Shown: positions 10,329-19,502, numbered from the stretch's first letter. The stretch is 50,416 nt of DNA from Campylobacterales bacterium (GCA_026390075.1 JAPLGP010000030.1:1-50416), one strand, 5' to 3'. Program-made: numbers and translations. Notes: generated by a model from the letters alone, not told the origin.

Positions 10329-10778
10329 TTACTTATCAACTATCATAGCTTTTAACTCAGCTTGAGAAACCAAATTATCATCTACAAAAGCTTTTCCATC
10401 GAGTACCCAGATAGAACCTTTTCTTTTTATAACACTTATGCGGTATTCTAATCTATCGCCTGGTTTTACTGGAGCACGAAATTTTGCGTTATCGATACTC
10501 ATAAAATAAACAACTTTTTTAGCTGCTTCTTCTTCAGTCATATCATCCATGCTTTTAAATGCTAAAATCCCACCAGCTTGAGCCATTCCCTCTAAAATCA
10601 TAACGCCTGGATAGATTGGATGACCTGGAAAGTGACCTTGAAATACATTATCGCCGATAGTTACATTTTTGAAGCCAACTAAAGTTTCATTTTTAACGAT
10701 ATTTGTAACACGATCCAAAAGTAAAAAAGGATAACGATGAGGTATGATTTTTTGAATTTCGACGACATCCATAGTCAT
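10329..10778 (-). CDS. fabZ: 3-hydroxyacyl-[ACP] dehydratase FabZ
   Basis: A 149-residue hot-dog-fold dehydratase of the fatty acid elongation cycle. The catalytic motif [20 protein letters not shown] places His53 and Glu63 as the active-site pair, and [14 protein letters not shown] is the family's N-terminal signature. It shares the 3-hydroxyacyl-ACP pool with LpxA, encoded ten bases downstream, so the pair sits at the branch point between phospholipid and lipid A synthesis. Start codons at residues 1 and 3 are both plausible. Confidence 0.96.
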   Translation of the reverse strand: MTMDVVEIQKIIPHRYPFLLLDRVTNIVKNETLVGFKNVTIGDNVFQGHFPGHPIYPGVMILEGMAQAGGILAFKSMDDMTEEEAAKKVVYFMSIDNAKFRAPVKPGDRLEYRISVIKRKGSIWVLDGKAFVDDNLVSQAELKAMIVDK

Positions 10779-10826
10779 GATTAAAAGCCTTATATATTAA
10801 TTTTGGCTATTTTACCCGAATAATTA

Positions 10827-11933
10827 TTATACTATTATTAGTTTTTCTTTGACATCTTCATAAGTTTTTGCATGAAGCTCAATACTTAGCTTGTTTTGGG
10901 GTATATTTTCAACAATGATTAGAGGTGTTAAATCATAACTTCCACATGCCAAGGAGTTTCTAAATTTTAGCTCTTCATCAAAATTTGGAGGATTAAAAAT
11001 AAGCTCTTTGATATCTTTATAATGAAATCCACATGCCAAGTTAAAGTTTTGAAGTGTTACAAATTTTATCTCTTGACGAGAGAAATAGTGTATATTTTTA
11101 TCTTCAAATTCTATAGTTCCCTGTGCCTTATTTGTTGGCAAAGTGGAGTAGGAAAGTGCATAAGCTTCAATGCTGTTATTTTTATTATCTGTTATTTTAA
11201 AACTCAATTGGCGGTAATTTAAAAACTTCTCTTTTATGATTTTGTACGCAATGTTTTTCTCTTCTAATTCTATGCGTTTTTTGTACATTTCTAGTCTCTC
11301 TTCTATGGAAGCAGGGAGAATTACTCCCGAGATTGGCGAAAACATCTCATCCATCAAACGATTTTGTTGCTCTCGTTGCATAGTAAGTCCATAAATACAC
11401 CCACAATAATCTTGTCGGTAGAGTTTTTCCTCTTTTGTAACACGGCTTTGGTCTTGCGTCCCACCACCGCTTCTATAATCAACTGCGATAAATTTTACGC
11501 CATGTTTTTGTTCGAAAATTGCACCGCTTTTTTGGAGTTGTTCTTGAGATTTAAGTGGGCTGACAAGAAGCGTCGTTGTCATTGTTTTTTCGCCAATTTC
11601 AAGAGCTTTATAGGCACTCACTTCAAAGCGTTTATCAAAACAGACTTCACATCTCGCACCTTTTTCTGGTTCGTTTTCCAAACCTTTGACGGCCTGCATC
11701 CAAGCTTCAAAATCATACTCGCCTTCGAGTAACTTTATGCCTAGTTTTTTACAAGAGCGTTGTACATCAAGGTAGCGGAGTTGATATTCTGAGTAGGGAT
11801 GAATGTTGGGGTCATAAAAAAAACCAATGAGTTTATCTTGTGGGAAGTCGGCTTGGAGTTTTTGCAAAAAAAAGTGTGAATCAACACTGCAACAGATGTG
11901 GACTAAGATGTTTTTTCCTTGAAGTTTCCACAT
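10827..11933 (-). CDS. queH: Epoxyqueuosine reductase QueH, with long C-terminal extension
   Basis: The QueH (former DUF208) part, about residues 1-200, holds the family cysteine pairs: HICCSVDSH, GARCEVCFDKRF and DYCGCIYGL. QueH uses a 4Fe-4S cluster and an adjacent iron site to reduce epoxyqueuosine in tRNA to queuosine, the last step of queuosine synthesis. A second region of about 170 residues is not recognised. The boundaries given use the ATG at 11931-11933 (MWKLQGKN), which is part of a 12-mer repeat hairpin and has no ribosome site. The codon ATC at 11907-11909 would give the more usual start LVHICC, six bases after an AAGGA. 12-mer copies lie at 10942 and 11029, both coding Leu-Ala-Cys-Gly. 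Confidence 0.85.
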   Translation of the reverse strand: MWKLQGKNILVHICCSVDSHFFLQKLQADFPQDKLIGFFYDPNIHPYSEYQLRYLDVQRSCKKLGIKLLEGEYDFEAWMQAVKGLENEPEKGARCEVCFDKRFEVSAYKALEIGEKTMTTTLLVSPLKSQEQLQKSGAIFEQKHGVKFIAVDYRSGGGTQDQSRVTKEEKLYRQDYCGCIYGLTMQREQQNRLMDEMFSPISGVILPASIEERLEMYKKRIELEEKNIAYKIIKEKFLNYRQLSFKITDNKNNSIEAYALSYSTLPTNKAQGTIEFEDKNIHYFSRQEIKFVTLQNFNLACGFHYKDIKELIFNPPNFDEELKFRNSLACGSYDLTPLIIVENIPQNKLSIELHAKTYEDVKEKLIIV

Positions 11934-11960
11934 GCCAAGAAATAGTCTTGGCATGTGGAA
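11926..11960 (-). terminator. Inverted pair of the 12-mer between the cyclophilin gene and queH
   Basis: Two copies of TTCCACATGCCAAG face each other (11926-11939 and 11947-11960) with a 7-base loop, a perfect 14-bp stem. It lies directly after the cyclophilin stop and covers the in-frame ATG codons of queH. A hairpin here could end or weaken the cyclophilin transcript, but no clear T-run follows. Confidence 0.6.
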
Positions 11961-11970
11961 TGCGAGTAAA

Positions 11971-12474
11971 TTATTTCTCTTCTAAAATCTCAATAGTTGT
12001 GATTTCGTCTTGACCTTTAATGCTGTCTAAAGTTTTAAAGCTCTCAGCATCATCTTCATCAATTGCTCCAAAAACAGTGTGAACACCATCTAAATGTGGA
12101 GTATTTACAAAACAGATGAAAAATTGGCTTCCACCTGTGTTTGGTCCAGCGTGTGCCATAGAGAGGCTTCCGCGTCTGTGACGAGAAGTGTTAAGTGCAG
12201 TTTCACAAGGAATTGAGTAACCCGGTCCTCCACTTCCTCTTCCATCTGGACAACCACCCTGAGCCATAAATCCTGGGATTACACGGTGAAAATTAAGACC
12301 ATTGTAAAAACCTGTGTTTGCTAAGTGCGCAAAGTTCGCAACCGTATTTGGCGTTTCTTCATTAAAAAGTTTAATGTACATAACACCTTTTGGAGTCGTT
12401 ACCTTCGCCCATTGTAATTTATCTAACTCTTCTTTACTTAAATCGTAAGTTTTTAACTCTTTTTTACCGAACAT
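11971..12474 (-). CDS. Cyclophilin-type peptidyl-prolyl cis-trans isomerase
   Basis: A 167-residue single-domain cyclophilin that catalyses proline isomerisation during protein folding. The signature FHRVIPGFMAQGGCPDGRGSG (about 62-82) contains the catalytic Arg and the Phe/Gln substrate contacts. GSQFFICFVNTPHLDGVHTVFG follows. There is no signal peptide, so it is cytoplasmic (PpiB-like). It lies upstream of queH on the same strand, separated by the repeat hairpin. Confidence 0.93.
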   Translation of the reverse strand: MFGKKELKTYDLSKEELDKLQWAKVTTPKGVMYIKLFNEETPNTVANFAHLANTGFYNGLNFHRVIPGFMAQGGCPDGRGSGGPGYSIPCETALNTSRHRRGSLSMAHAGPNTGGSQFFICFVNTPHLDGVHTVFGAIDEDDAESFKTLDSIKGQDEITTIEILEEK

Positions 12475-12542
12475 ACTCTAGCCTTTATGGATAATTTGCG
12501 AAATTATAGTTAAGTTTTCTAAATAGAGTAAAATAAAAAAGA

Positions 12543-12548
12543 TATAAT
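12543..12548 (+). promoter_or_regulatory. Probable -10 box of the histidine kinase operon
   Basis: TATAAT about 40 bases before the kinase start, in an A/T-rich stretch without a clear -35, as is usual for housekeeping promoters in Campylobacterota. The position between two divergent transcription units supports it. Confidence 0.5.
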
Positions 12549-12586
12549 ATTTTTTATTTCTATATTTTTAAAGGTTTTTGTGCGAT

Positions 12587-13831
12587 ATGATGCAACTTAT
12601 AAATAAAATACATGATTTTTTTGTGCTAAAAATAAGTTCTGTTACTATTAAACAGGCAAATATGTTTACAACTCTCTTTATATTTGTTTTTACAATTATA
12701 TTTGCGTATCTTCTTATCAAGGAGAACTATTCTGATTATGAAAGAGCTTTAAATGAAGAGCAACTTACAAAAAGTTCTATTATAGATGTAGAACAGCAAC
12801 ATGAAGTAAAACAAAAAAAATTAAAAACACTTCTTATAAAAAATACTATAGCCATTGCAACTTTGGCATTTATTCTTTTTACTATTATGCTCGGGTTTCA
12901 TAAAATTCTTAATATGCTTCTTCAAAGAGATATGCAGGCTTTTTTAGATTTTTTTAAAGAGAGCGCACATAATGAACAGGTGTTAGATCCACATGCCATC
13001 TTTTTTAAAGAGTTTAAGGTTATGGTTGGTTATGCAAATAATATGGTTGATACCATAAGTGAGCAAAAACGAACACTCAAAGAGCTCAATTTAGGTCTTG
13101 AAGATAAGGTAAAAAAGAAAACAGCTGCCCTAGAAATTACAAATAAAAATCTTTTAAAAGAGAAGCAATTCTCTGAAGAGATTTTAAAATCTCAAAAAGA
13201 ATTTTTACGATATACGGTGCATGAAACGAACACACCGCTGAGTGTTATGCTTACAAGTATAGAGTTATTTGTTATGAAAAATGGTAAAGATAGACAGCTC
13301 TCAAAAATAGAAGCTGCAGCAAAAAATATATTTAGTATTTATGATGATTTGAGTTATTTGGTCAAAAAAGATCAGGTAGAGTACCCCAAAATAGCAATAG
13401 ATATAGGAGCTTTTTTAAACTCCAGACTTGATTTTTTTGATGAGGTAGCGGAGCTTTCTAGAATTAGATTTGACTATGTTCCACATGCCAAAAATTTGTA
13501 TGTTTATATGAATGAAACAAAGTTACAACGAGTTGTTGATAATACGATTACAAATGCCATAAAATACACATTGGCAAACGAAATGGTGTATGTAGCTTTA
13601 AAGCAAGAGGGCACTTTTTTAGATATGTCAGTAGGAAGTAAATCAAAAGTCATTAAAGATACAGAGAAAATTTTTGATGCCTATTATAGAGAAGAAGAGA
13701 GCCTTGAAGGTTTTGGAATTGGTTTGAGACTTGTCCGAACTATTTGTGATGAAGAAGGAATCTCAATACAACTCAATTCCAGTGATGAACAGACTACTTT
13801 TACATATAGATTTAAAATAATGGGTGAGTGA
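12587..13831 (+). CDS. Sensor histidine kinase
   Basis: A 414-residue membrane kinase. Two membrane segments (about 27-45 and 87-107) enclose a short periplasmic loop of about 40 residues. A coiled coil (about 155-200) and the HisKA helix YTVHETNTPLSVMLTSIEL with the phosphorylated His (about 212) follow. The ATPase domain keeps the N box (NTITNAIKYT) and a glycine-rich GFGIGLRLVRTI. The usual DxGxG G1 box appears as SVGSK, so nucleotide binding may be altered. A TTG at 12578 is only 3 bases from AAAGG, so ATG 12587 is preferred. The stop overlaps the response regulator's ATG. 12-mer copies at 12989 and 13481 both encode Pro-His-Ala. Confidence 0.88.
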   Translation: MMQLINKIHDFFVLKISSVTIKQANMFTTLFIFVFTIIFAYLLIKENYSDYERALNEEQLTKSSIIDVEQQHEVKQKKLKTLLIKNTIAIATLAFILFTIMLGFHKILNMLLQRDMQAFLDFFKESAHNEQVLDPHAIFFKEFKVMVGYANNMVDTISEQKRTLKELNLGLEDKVKKKTAALEITNKNLLKEKQFSEEILKSQKEFLRYTVHETNTPLSVMLTSIELFVMKNGKDRQLSKIEAAAKNIFSIYDDLSYLVKKDQVEYPKIAIDIGAFLNSRLDFFDEVAELSRIRFDYVPHAKNLYVYMNETKLQRVVDNTITNAIKYTLANEMVYVALKQEGTFLDMSVGSKSKVIKDTEKIFDAYYREEESLEGFGIGLRLVRTICDEEGISIQLNSSDEQTTFTYRFKIMGE

Positions 13832-14490
13832 TGAAAATTTTACTTTTAGAAGATGAAGTCATGCTAAATGAGTCGATACAAGAGTATCTTGAAGCGCAAG
13901 GTCATAAAGTGGATGTTTTTTTTGATGGTTTGAGTGCATTTGACTCCATAAAACAGAGTGCATATGATTTACTTATTATGGATATCAATGTACCTAAAAT
14001 GGATGGTCTGAGCGTTTTAGAAACAATCCATGCGCTTAAAATTCATGTGCCAACTATATATATTAGTGCTTTGGTGGACATTGAAGATATCTCTCGGGCT
14101 TATAATCTTGGCTGTTATGATTACCTCAAAAAGCCATTTCATCTTAAAGAGTTATCGCTTCGCCTTGACAGGATTGTACTCTCAAATGAAGTTCCACGCG
14201 TTCATCTCAGGCTCTCTAAAAATTACAGTTATGACCAAGAACATAGCACTTTGTTGTTTAAAGGCAACTCCCAAACGCTGACAAAAAGACAATCACAAAT
14301 CATAGATTTACTCTCAAGAAACAGAAGCAGAGTAGTCGATTTTGAGCAATTCAGGATTTATGTTTGGGATGAACAAAACATAGACAATGCAACAATCCGC
14401 GCTGAGATAAATAGACTAAAAAAGTTTTTACAAGAAGATGTCATACACAATATCCGAGGTATGGGGTATATGATAGAGAAACCTTCGTGA
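13831..14490 (+). CDS. OmpR-family response regulator
   Basis: A 219-residue regulator: receiver domain (1-115) with acidic Asp8/Glu9 (LLLEDEV), phosphoacceptor Asp51 (LLIMDINVPKMDG) and Lys in LKKPFH; then a winged-helix DNA-binding domain (about 130-219) ending RGMGYMIEKPS, the typical OmpR/PhoB C-terminus. ATG 13831 overlaps the kinase stop (TGATG), so it is the partner of that kinase. A GTG one codon earlier is also possible. The target genes are not apparent. Confidence 0.93.
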   Translation: MKILLLEDEVMLNESIQEYLEAQGHKVDVFFDGLSAFDSIKQSAYDLLIMDINVPKMDGLSVLETIHALKIHVPTIYISALVDIEDISRAYNLGCYDYLKKPFHLKELSLRLDRIVLSNEVPRVHLRLSKNYSYDQEHSTLLFKGNSQTLTKRQSQIIDLLSRNRSRVVDFEQFRIYVWDEQNIDNATIRAEINRLKKFLQEDVIHNIRGMGYMIEKPS

Positions 14491-14537
14491 GGGTTTGAAA
14501 TTGCTTCAATTGTGATAAAAAAGATTAAGGATTTAAT

Positions 14538-15470
14538 ATGATTATCAGTGCTAGTAGAAGGACAGATATACCAGCTTTTTATTCAGAGTGGTTTATAAAT
14601 AGAATACGAGAAGGTTATGTTTTAAATAAAAATCCTTTTAATGCAAATCAAATCAAGAGAATTCCATTAACACCTTATCAAGTTGATGCTATTATATTTT
14701 GGACTAGAAATCCAAAACCACTTATGAAATATCTTGATGAACTTAATGAAAAAGGGTTTAACTATTATTTTCAATATACCATTACAGGTTATCCGAGAGA
14801 AATTGAAAAACACACTCCGCATCCTTTGAAAGCAATTGAAACTTTTATTGAACTCAGTGATAAAATTGGTAAGGAAAAAGTGATTTGGAGATATGACCCA
14901 ATTATATTTACACAATATACAGATTTTGACGAACATGTTAGACTATTTGATAAAATCTCAAAATCTTTAGAAAATAAAACAGATAAAGTTGTTATTAGTT
15001 TTGCTGACCCTTATAAAAAAATCACTAAAAAACTTGAAGCTTTAGAATTTCAAGATATATTAGAAACTAAAAGTAAATTATATGAGTTGGCTAAAATCAT
15101 GTCAGATATAGCAACTTCAAGAAATATGATAGTTGAAAGTTGTTCAGAAGAGATAGATTTAGATTATTACAATATCAAACATGGAAAATGTATAGATGAT
15201 AATTTGATTGAAAATTTATTTAATATAAATCTCAATATTCATAAAGATAAAAATCAGAGAAAAGAGTGTGGATGTGTGCAAAGTGTAGATATTGGAATTT
15301 ACAACACTTGTTCTCATGGTTGTACTTATTGTTATGCAACTTATAGTGATAATGTTGTGGAAAAAAATAAATTGTTACATAATCCAAATAGTCCTATGTT
15401 GATTGGTAATTTAGAAGATTTAAATGACGAAGTATTAAAAGGATTGAATATAGAGCATACACTTTTTTAA
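14538..15470 (+). CDS. DUF1848 family protein (C-terminal radical-SAM-like cysteine motif)
   Basis: A 310-residue DUF1848 protein. The start IISASRRTDIPAFYSEWF and the stretch IIFWTRNPKPL are the family's hallmarks. Near the C-terminus lie ECGCVQSVDIG and then NTCSHGCTYCYA, a cluster of five to six cysteines resembling the CxxxCxxC of radical SAM enzymes but at the wrong end of the protein. The function is unknown; an iron-sulfur cluster is inferred. The gene is more A/T-rich than its neighbours, stands alone, and is followed by decayed sequence, which suggests acquisition. An AAGGA site precedes the ATG. Confidence 0.8.
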   Translation: MIISASRRTDIPAFYSEWFINRIREGYVLNKNPFNANQIKRIPLTPYQVDAIIFWTRNPKPLMKYLDELNEKGFNYYFQYTITGYPREIEKHTPHPLKAIETFIELSDKIGKEKVIWRYDPIIFTQYTDFDEHVRLFDKISKSLENKTDKVVISFADPYKKITKKLEALEFQDILETKSKLYELAKIMSDIATSRNMIVESCSEEIDLDYYNIKHGKCIDDNLIENLFNINLNIHKDKNQRKECGCVQSVDIGIYNTCSHGCTYCYATYSDNVVEKNKLLHNPNSPMLIGNLEDLNDEVLKGLNIEHTLF

Positions 15471-15522
15471 CAAAGAGAAGTCAAGTGTAGCTTTATAGAA
15501 TAAGTCAGAGGAAATAAAGTCT

Positions 15523-15531
15523 GGCATGTGG
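15523..15531 (-). repeat. Single intergenic 12-mer copy
   Basis: CTGGCATGTGGAAAT, one exact core copy on the minus strand, without a facing partner, between the DUF1848 gene and the dinD remnant. Confidence 0.7.
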
Positions 15532-15559
15532 AAATTAAAACCTAACTCGAAATTTTTAA

Positions 15560-15864
15560 GATTTTGCAAGTAAAACAGATGAAAATATTGAGTTTTGGTT
15601 GGCAAGAGATTTACAGCATTTTACTCAAAGCAAAAGATTTCGTAACGGAAATAATTATTTACAATGCAAGAGAAAACAATATGAAGAGTGAAAATCAAAT
15701 CTCAAATGAACATATAATCAAATAACAAAACAGTACGAGACCCTCTCATCTCTCGTGGTATCACTTCTGAAAATATCAAGATCGAAGAAGATATAAAAAA
15801 AGTGGAAAGAAAGCTCTCTAGTGAGAAGAAAAAAACTTTGGATAGTAAAGATAGTTTGAAGTAA
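15560..15864 (+). pseudogene. dinD: Decayed dinD (DNA-damage-inducible protein D) remnant
   Basis: Two fragments can be read in different frames. Bases 15566 onward give DENIEFWLARDLQHFT, the N-terminal part of DinD-type proteins. Bases about 15725-15864 give NNKTVRDPLISRGIT, then EEDIKKVERKLSSEKKKTL and a stop, matching the DinD C-terminus. About 200 central residues are missing, and a frameshift separates the parts. There is no start codon or promoter. The remainder of 15471-16154 holds 12-mer copies and the inverted repeat before the porin gene. Confidence 0.7.
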
Positions 15865-15875
15865 AATAGTTTATG

Positions 15876-15920
15876 TTTGGCATGTGGAATTTTGCTTAAA
15901 AGTTATTTCTACATGCCAAA
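15876..15920. repeat. Imperfect inverted pair of the 12-mer
   Basis: An exact copy (core 15879-15887, minus) faces a one-mismatch copy (TTTCTACATGCCAAA, 15906-15920) across a 16-base loop. In RNA the mismatch can form a G-U pair, so the hairpin persists. It follows the dinD remnant. Confidence 0.6.
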
Positions 15921-15982
15921 GAAAGTATTATTGGAAAGTTCAAATAAATAAACCAGAATAGTTTAGGCATAAAATAAATACC

Positions 15983-16039
15983 GTAACATAAATACACTTT
16001 TTGCATAAAATGAAGACAAAAATGTATATTTTATGTTAC
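15983..16039. promoter_or_regulatory. Long inverted repeat upstream of the acetate locus
   Basis: GTAACATAAATACACTTTTTG (15983-16003) is matched in reverse by 16017-16039, which ends TTTTATGTTAC, with a 13-base centre and a few mismatches. It lies about 115 bases before the porin ATG and could be an operator for a dimeric or tetrameric regulator. GCATAAAAT also occurs twice as a direct repeat (15967 and 16003). Confidence 0.45.
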
Positions 16040-16154
16040 TAATTTGCACAATTAATCAAAATCATAATGTTTCTTTTATAAAAAACTACTTTGCTATGTT
16101 CATGCTATTTTTATCTTTTACTATGAGAGTCTAAATTTTATACGGGGAGTGAAA

Positions 16155-17501
16155 ATGAAAAAGAATATAGCGATAAGTGTAATAACAGTAGGGTTACTAA
16201 GTTCTGTAAGTGTTTTTGGGGCTGAGGATTTAAGTACGATGTTTTCTGAGGGCAAGACGAGTGGTCAATTGAGAGAGTTTAGTATCTCAAGAACTATGGA
16301 TTATAGTGATGTTTCAAAGAAAGATTATACGCGTAGTGCAAATGCGATTGGTGGTTATTTAAAATATGAAACTGCTGCGTATAGCGGTTTAAGTTTTGGA
16401 ACGGCGTTATATACAACAAATGGTTTTAGTTTAGGTGAAAATAAGGCTACCAATGTAGAAGTTGATCCAACTCTTCTTGGTAAAAACAATGATGGTTACT
16501 CTATTTTAGGCGAAGCGTATGTGCAATATAAATTAGCAAATACAACTTTTAAAGGCGGTCGTCAAAAGCTTGATACGCCACTTGCAGGTTCAGATGATGC
16601 AAGAATGTTACCAAACCTTTTTGAAGCATATCTTTTAATCAACACAGATATTAAAGACACAACACTCATCGCTGGGCAAGTTACGAAATTCGCACAAGGA
16701 ACTTTTGGTCGTACTTATGCAAGTGGTATATTATCTGCAACGGCTGGTTACTCAGCAGTAGATGCAAAAAACCAAGTTGGCGATTTTGTAAACATGGGTA
16801 ACTATGCAATCGGTAAAACTACTGATGGTGTTTCAGTCGCTTCTGCAACTTATACAGGTATTAAAAACTTAAAAGTTCAAGCTTGGGATTATTATGCACA
16901 TGATATTTTAAATGCTTTTTACGCAGATGCTGATTTTTCATGGACATGTTTACTCAATGAAAATGTAAAACCTTTTGTAGCTGCTCAGATTATCAAAGAA
17001 AATGATGTTGGTGATAAACTTGTTGGTAATGTAAAAGGAATGTATTGGGGAGCTAAGTTGGGTGCAAAAGTTGAAAACTTTATTGCATATGCAGCGTATT
17101 CTCAAACAAGTGAAAACTCTTCGACAAGTGCCGCGACAGAAAATGCAATCATCACTCCATGGGGTGGAATGCCAGCTTATACACAAGGCATGGTTACAAG
17201 ACACCAATTCTTAGCAGGAACAAAAGCTAGCAAAGTTTCTGCATCTTATAACTGGAAAACTTTTGGACCAGATTTGAGTACAGAACTTTACTACGCAAAT
17301 TTTGATATGGCTTCTTTTAATGGTTATACTTATGGAAATGCGCGTGAGAGCGGTTTTGATGTTATTTATAAACCAGCTTCAGTTAAAAATCTAGCTCTTC
17401 GTCTTCGCGCTAATTATGCTGATGATTTTAATGTTGCAAAAACTACTTTAGCAACGACAAGTTGGGATGAGTACAGAGTTATAGTAAACTATAATTTCTA
17501 A
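16155..17501 (+). CDS. OprD-family outer-membrane porin
   Basis: A 448-residue protein with a signal peptide (1-23, ending VFG-AED) and the long alternating strand pattern of an outer-membrane barrel, ending in YNF. The sequence type (AEDLSTMFSEGKTSGQLREF at the mature start) is the Campylobacterota branch of OprD-type porins. The start chosen is ATG 16155, about 5 bases after GGGGAG. A GTG two codons earlier overlaps that ribosome site. It begins a unidirectional run ending in acs, so it may be the outer-membrane entry for acetate or other short carboxylates (inference from context). Confidence 0.82.
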   Translation: MKKNIAISVITVGLLSSVSVFGAEDLSTMFSEGKTSGQLREFSISRTMDYSDVSKKDYTRSANAIGGYLKYETAAYSGLSFGTALYTTNGFSLGENKATNVEVDPTLLGKNNDGYSILGEAYVQYKLANTTFKGGRQKLDTPLAGSDDARMLPNLFEAYLLINTDIKDTTLIAGQVTKFAQGTFGRTYASGILSATAGYSAVDAKNQVGDFVNMGNYAIGKTTDGVSVASATYTGIKNLKVQAWDYYAHDILNAFYADADFSWTCLLNENVKPFVAAQIIKENDVGDKLVGNVKGMYWGAKLGAKVENFIAYAAYSQTSENSSTSAATENAIITPWGGMPAYTQGMVTRHQFLAGTKASKVSASYNWKTFGPDLSTELYYANFDMASFNGYTYGNARESGFDVIYKPASVKNLALRLRANYADDFNVAKTTLATTSWDEYRVIVNYNF

Positions 17502-17518
17502 GAAATAAGGAAATAATT

Positions 17519-17833
17519 ATGAACAAAGAACTTGTACAAAAAATAAAAAATGATCCAAATTATCAAGAATTAGTTTCTAAAAGAAGCGGTTTTGCGATTA
17601 AACTCTCAGTAGCAATGCTGGCAGTTTATTTTGCTTTCATTTTAGCGATAGCTTTTAGTCCAGCTACTTTAGGTACACCTCTTTCAGCTAACTCTGTAAC
17701 AACTATTGGTATTCCAATTGGTATAGCAGTCATTATTTTTGCTTTTATTTTAACTGGTATTTATACTAAAAGAGCAAACAGTGAATTTGATGATTTAAAC
17801 AACAAAATCAAAAACTCGATTAAGGAACACTAA
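17519..17833 (+). CDS. DUF485 membrane protein (YjcH-like), partner of the acetate symporter
   Basis: A 104-residue protein with two membrane helices (about 27-50 and 63-84) and the DUF485 start NDPNYQELVSKRSGFA. DUF485 proteins are almost always encoded directly before ActP-type symporters, as here where the stop abuts the next start, and probably form a small accessory subunit. A good AAGGA ribosome site precedes the ATG. Confidence 0.9.
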   Translation: MNKELVQKIKNDPNYQELVSKRSGFAIKLSVAMLAVYFAFILAIAFSPATLGTPLSANSVTTIGIPIGIAVIIFAFILTGIYTKRANSEFDDLNNKIKNSIKEH

Positions 17834-19498
17834 GTGAATAGAACGATTCTTTTTTTAATCCTTGGCTCGATGGCAGTTTTTGCCTCTGGAGCAATCGAGG
17901 GTGAAGTACAAAAACAAGCACTCAATATGTCTGCGATAGTTATGTTTTTAATCTTTGTGAGTGCTACTTTGGGTATTACTTATTGGGCTGCTAAACGCAC
18001 TAAAAGTGCAAAAGATTTTTATACAGCTGGTGGTGGTATAACTGGTTTTCAAAACGGTATGGCGATTGCGGGTGATTACATGTCAGCTGCATCGTTTTTA
18101 GGAATATCTGGTCTTGTTTATATGAAAGGCTACGATGGACTTATCTACTCAATTGGTTTTTTAGTTGGTTGGCCGATTATTTTGTTTATGATTGCAGAGC
18201 CTTTGAGAAATTTAGGGAAATACACTTTTTCAGATGTTGCATCTTATAGACTTCGTCAAACTCCTGTGCGAACATTAGCGGCATCTGGCTCTATAGCTAC
18301 GGTTGTTTTATATCTTATAGCACAAATGGTTGGTGCTGGAAAGCTTATTGAACTTCTGTTTGGGCTTGATTATGAAATAGCCGTTATTCTTGTTGGTGTT
18401 CTTATGATTTTATATGTAACTTTTGGCGGTATGCTTGCAACGACTTGGGTTCAAATTATTAAAGCATTTTTACTTCTCTCAGGTGCAACATTTATGGCAG
18501 TTGCAGTTATGGCACATTATGACTTTAGTTTTGGTGCGTTATTTACACATGCCACAGAACTTAAAGGTATAGCGATTATGAGTCCAGGTGGATTGGTTTC
18601 CGACCCTGTTTCTGCAATATCACTTGGAATTGCACTTATGTTTGGTACAGCAGGACTTCCTCATATTTTGATGCGATTTTTTACTGTTAGCGATGCAAAA
18701 GAGGCAAGAAAATCAGTTTTCTATGCAACTGGTTTTATCGGGTATTTTTACATTTTAACTTTCATCATCGGTTTTGGTGCGATTGTTATGGTCTTTAAAA
18801 ATCCAGCGTATTTAGATGTTGTTAAACATGCAGTGGACGGAACTTACCCTATTTTAGGCGGAAGTAACATGGCGGCAATTCACCTTTCACATGCTGTTGG
18901 TGGAGACTTTTTCTTAGGCTTTATTTCAGCAGTTGCTTTTGCTACTATTTTAGCAGTTGTTTCAGGTCTTACACTTGCAGGTGCATCGGCGATTAGCCAT
19001 GACCTTTATGCTTCTGTGTTTAAAAGAGGAAATGTTGATTCTATGAAAGAGATGAGAGTTTCAAAAATAGCGACTGTTATTCTTGGAATTGTTGCAATCA
19101 TTATGGGAATTATGTTTGAAAAACAAAACATTGCTTTTGTTGTGGGTCTTGCTTTTGCAATTGCTGCATCTGCAAACTTTCCTATTTTATTTCTTTCCAT
19201 GTATTGGAGTAAACTTACAACGCGTGGTGCAGTAGCTGGTGGTTCTATCGGACTTTTGACAGCGATTGTTTTAGTGATTATCAGTCCAACTGTTTGGGTG
19301 AAAATTTTAGGATATAAAACTGCAATTTTCCCTTATGAACATCCAGCACTCTTTTCTGTAGTTGCAGCTTTTGTTGCTATTTGGTTCTTTTCAATCACTG
19401 ATAAGTCTCAAAGTGCAAAAGAGGAACAAGAAGCTTTTGAAGCTCAGTTTATCAGAAGTCAAACTGGAATAGGTGCAGAAGGCGCATCACAACATTAA
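17834..19498 (+). CDS. actP: Cation/acetate symporter, ActP-like (SSS family)
   Basis: A 554-residue sodium:solute symporter that takes up acetate and related monocarboxylates with a cation. It shows about 13-14 hydrophobic helices, an N-terminal signal-like helix, and the ActP signatures [20 protein letters not shown] and [15 protein letters not shown]. The start is GTG 17834, directly after the DUF485 stop. Its place between the porin/DUF485 genes and acs makes acetate the likely substrate. Confidence 0.9.
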   Translation: MNRTILFLILGSMAVFASGAIEGEVQKQALNMSAIVMFLIFVSATLGITYWAAKRTKSAKDFYTAGGGITGFQNGMAIAGDYMSAASFLGISGLVYMKGYDGLIYSIGFLVGWPIILFMIAEPLRNLGKYTFSDVASYRLRQTPVRTLAASGSIATVVLYLIAQMVGAGKLIELLFGLDYEIAVILVGVLMILYVTFGGMLATTWVQIIKAFLLLSGATFMAVAVMAHYDFSFGALFTHATELKGIAIMSPGGLVSDPVSAISLGIALMFGTAGLPHILMRFFTVSDAKEARKSVFYATGFIGYFYILTFIIGFGAIVMVFKNPAYLDVVKHAVDGTYPILGGSNMAAIHLSHAVGGDFFLGFISAVAFATILAVVSGLTLAGASAISHDLYASVFKRGNVDSMKEMRVSKIATVILGIVAIIMGIMFEKQNIAFVVGLAFAIAASANFPILFLSMYWSKLTTRGAVAGGSIGLLTAIVLVIISPTVWVKILGYKTAIFPYEHPALFSVVAAFVAIWFFSITDKSQSAKEEQEAFEAQFIRSQTGIGAEGASQH

Positions 19499-19502
19499 CA
19501 TC

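Noticed and set aside
14538-15864. Prophage or large mobile island
   Set aside because: No integrase, phage structural genes or attachment repeats are visible; only a small accessory stretch can be supported.
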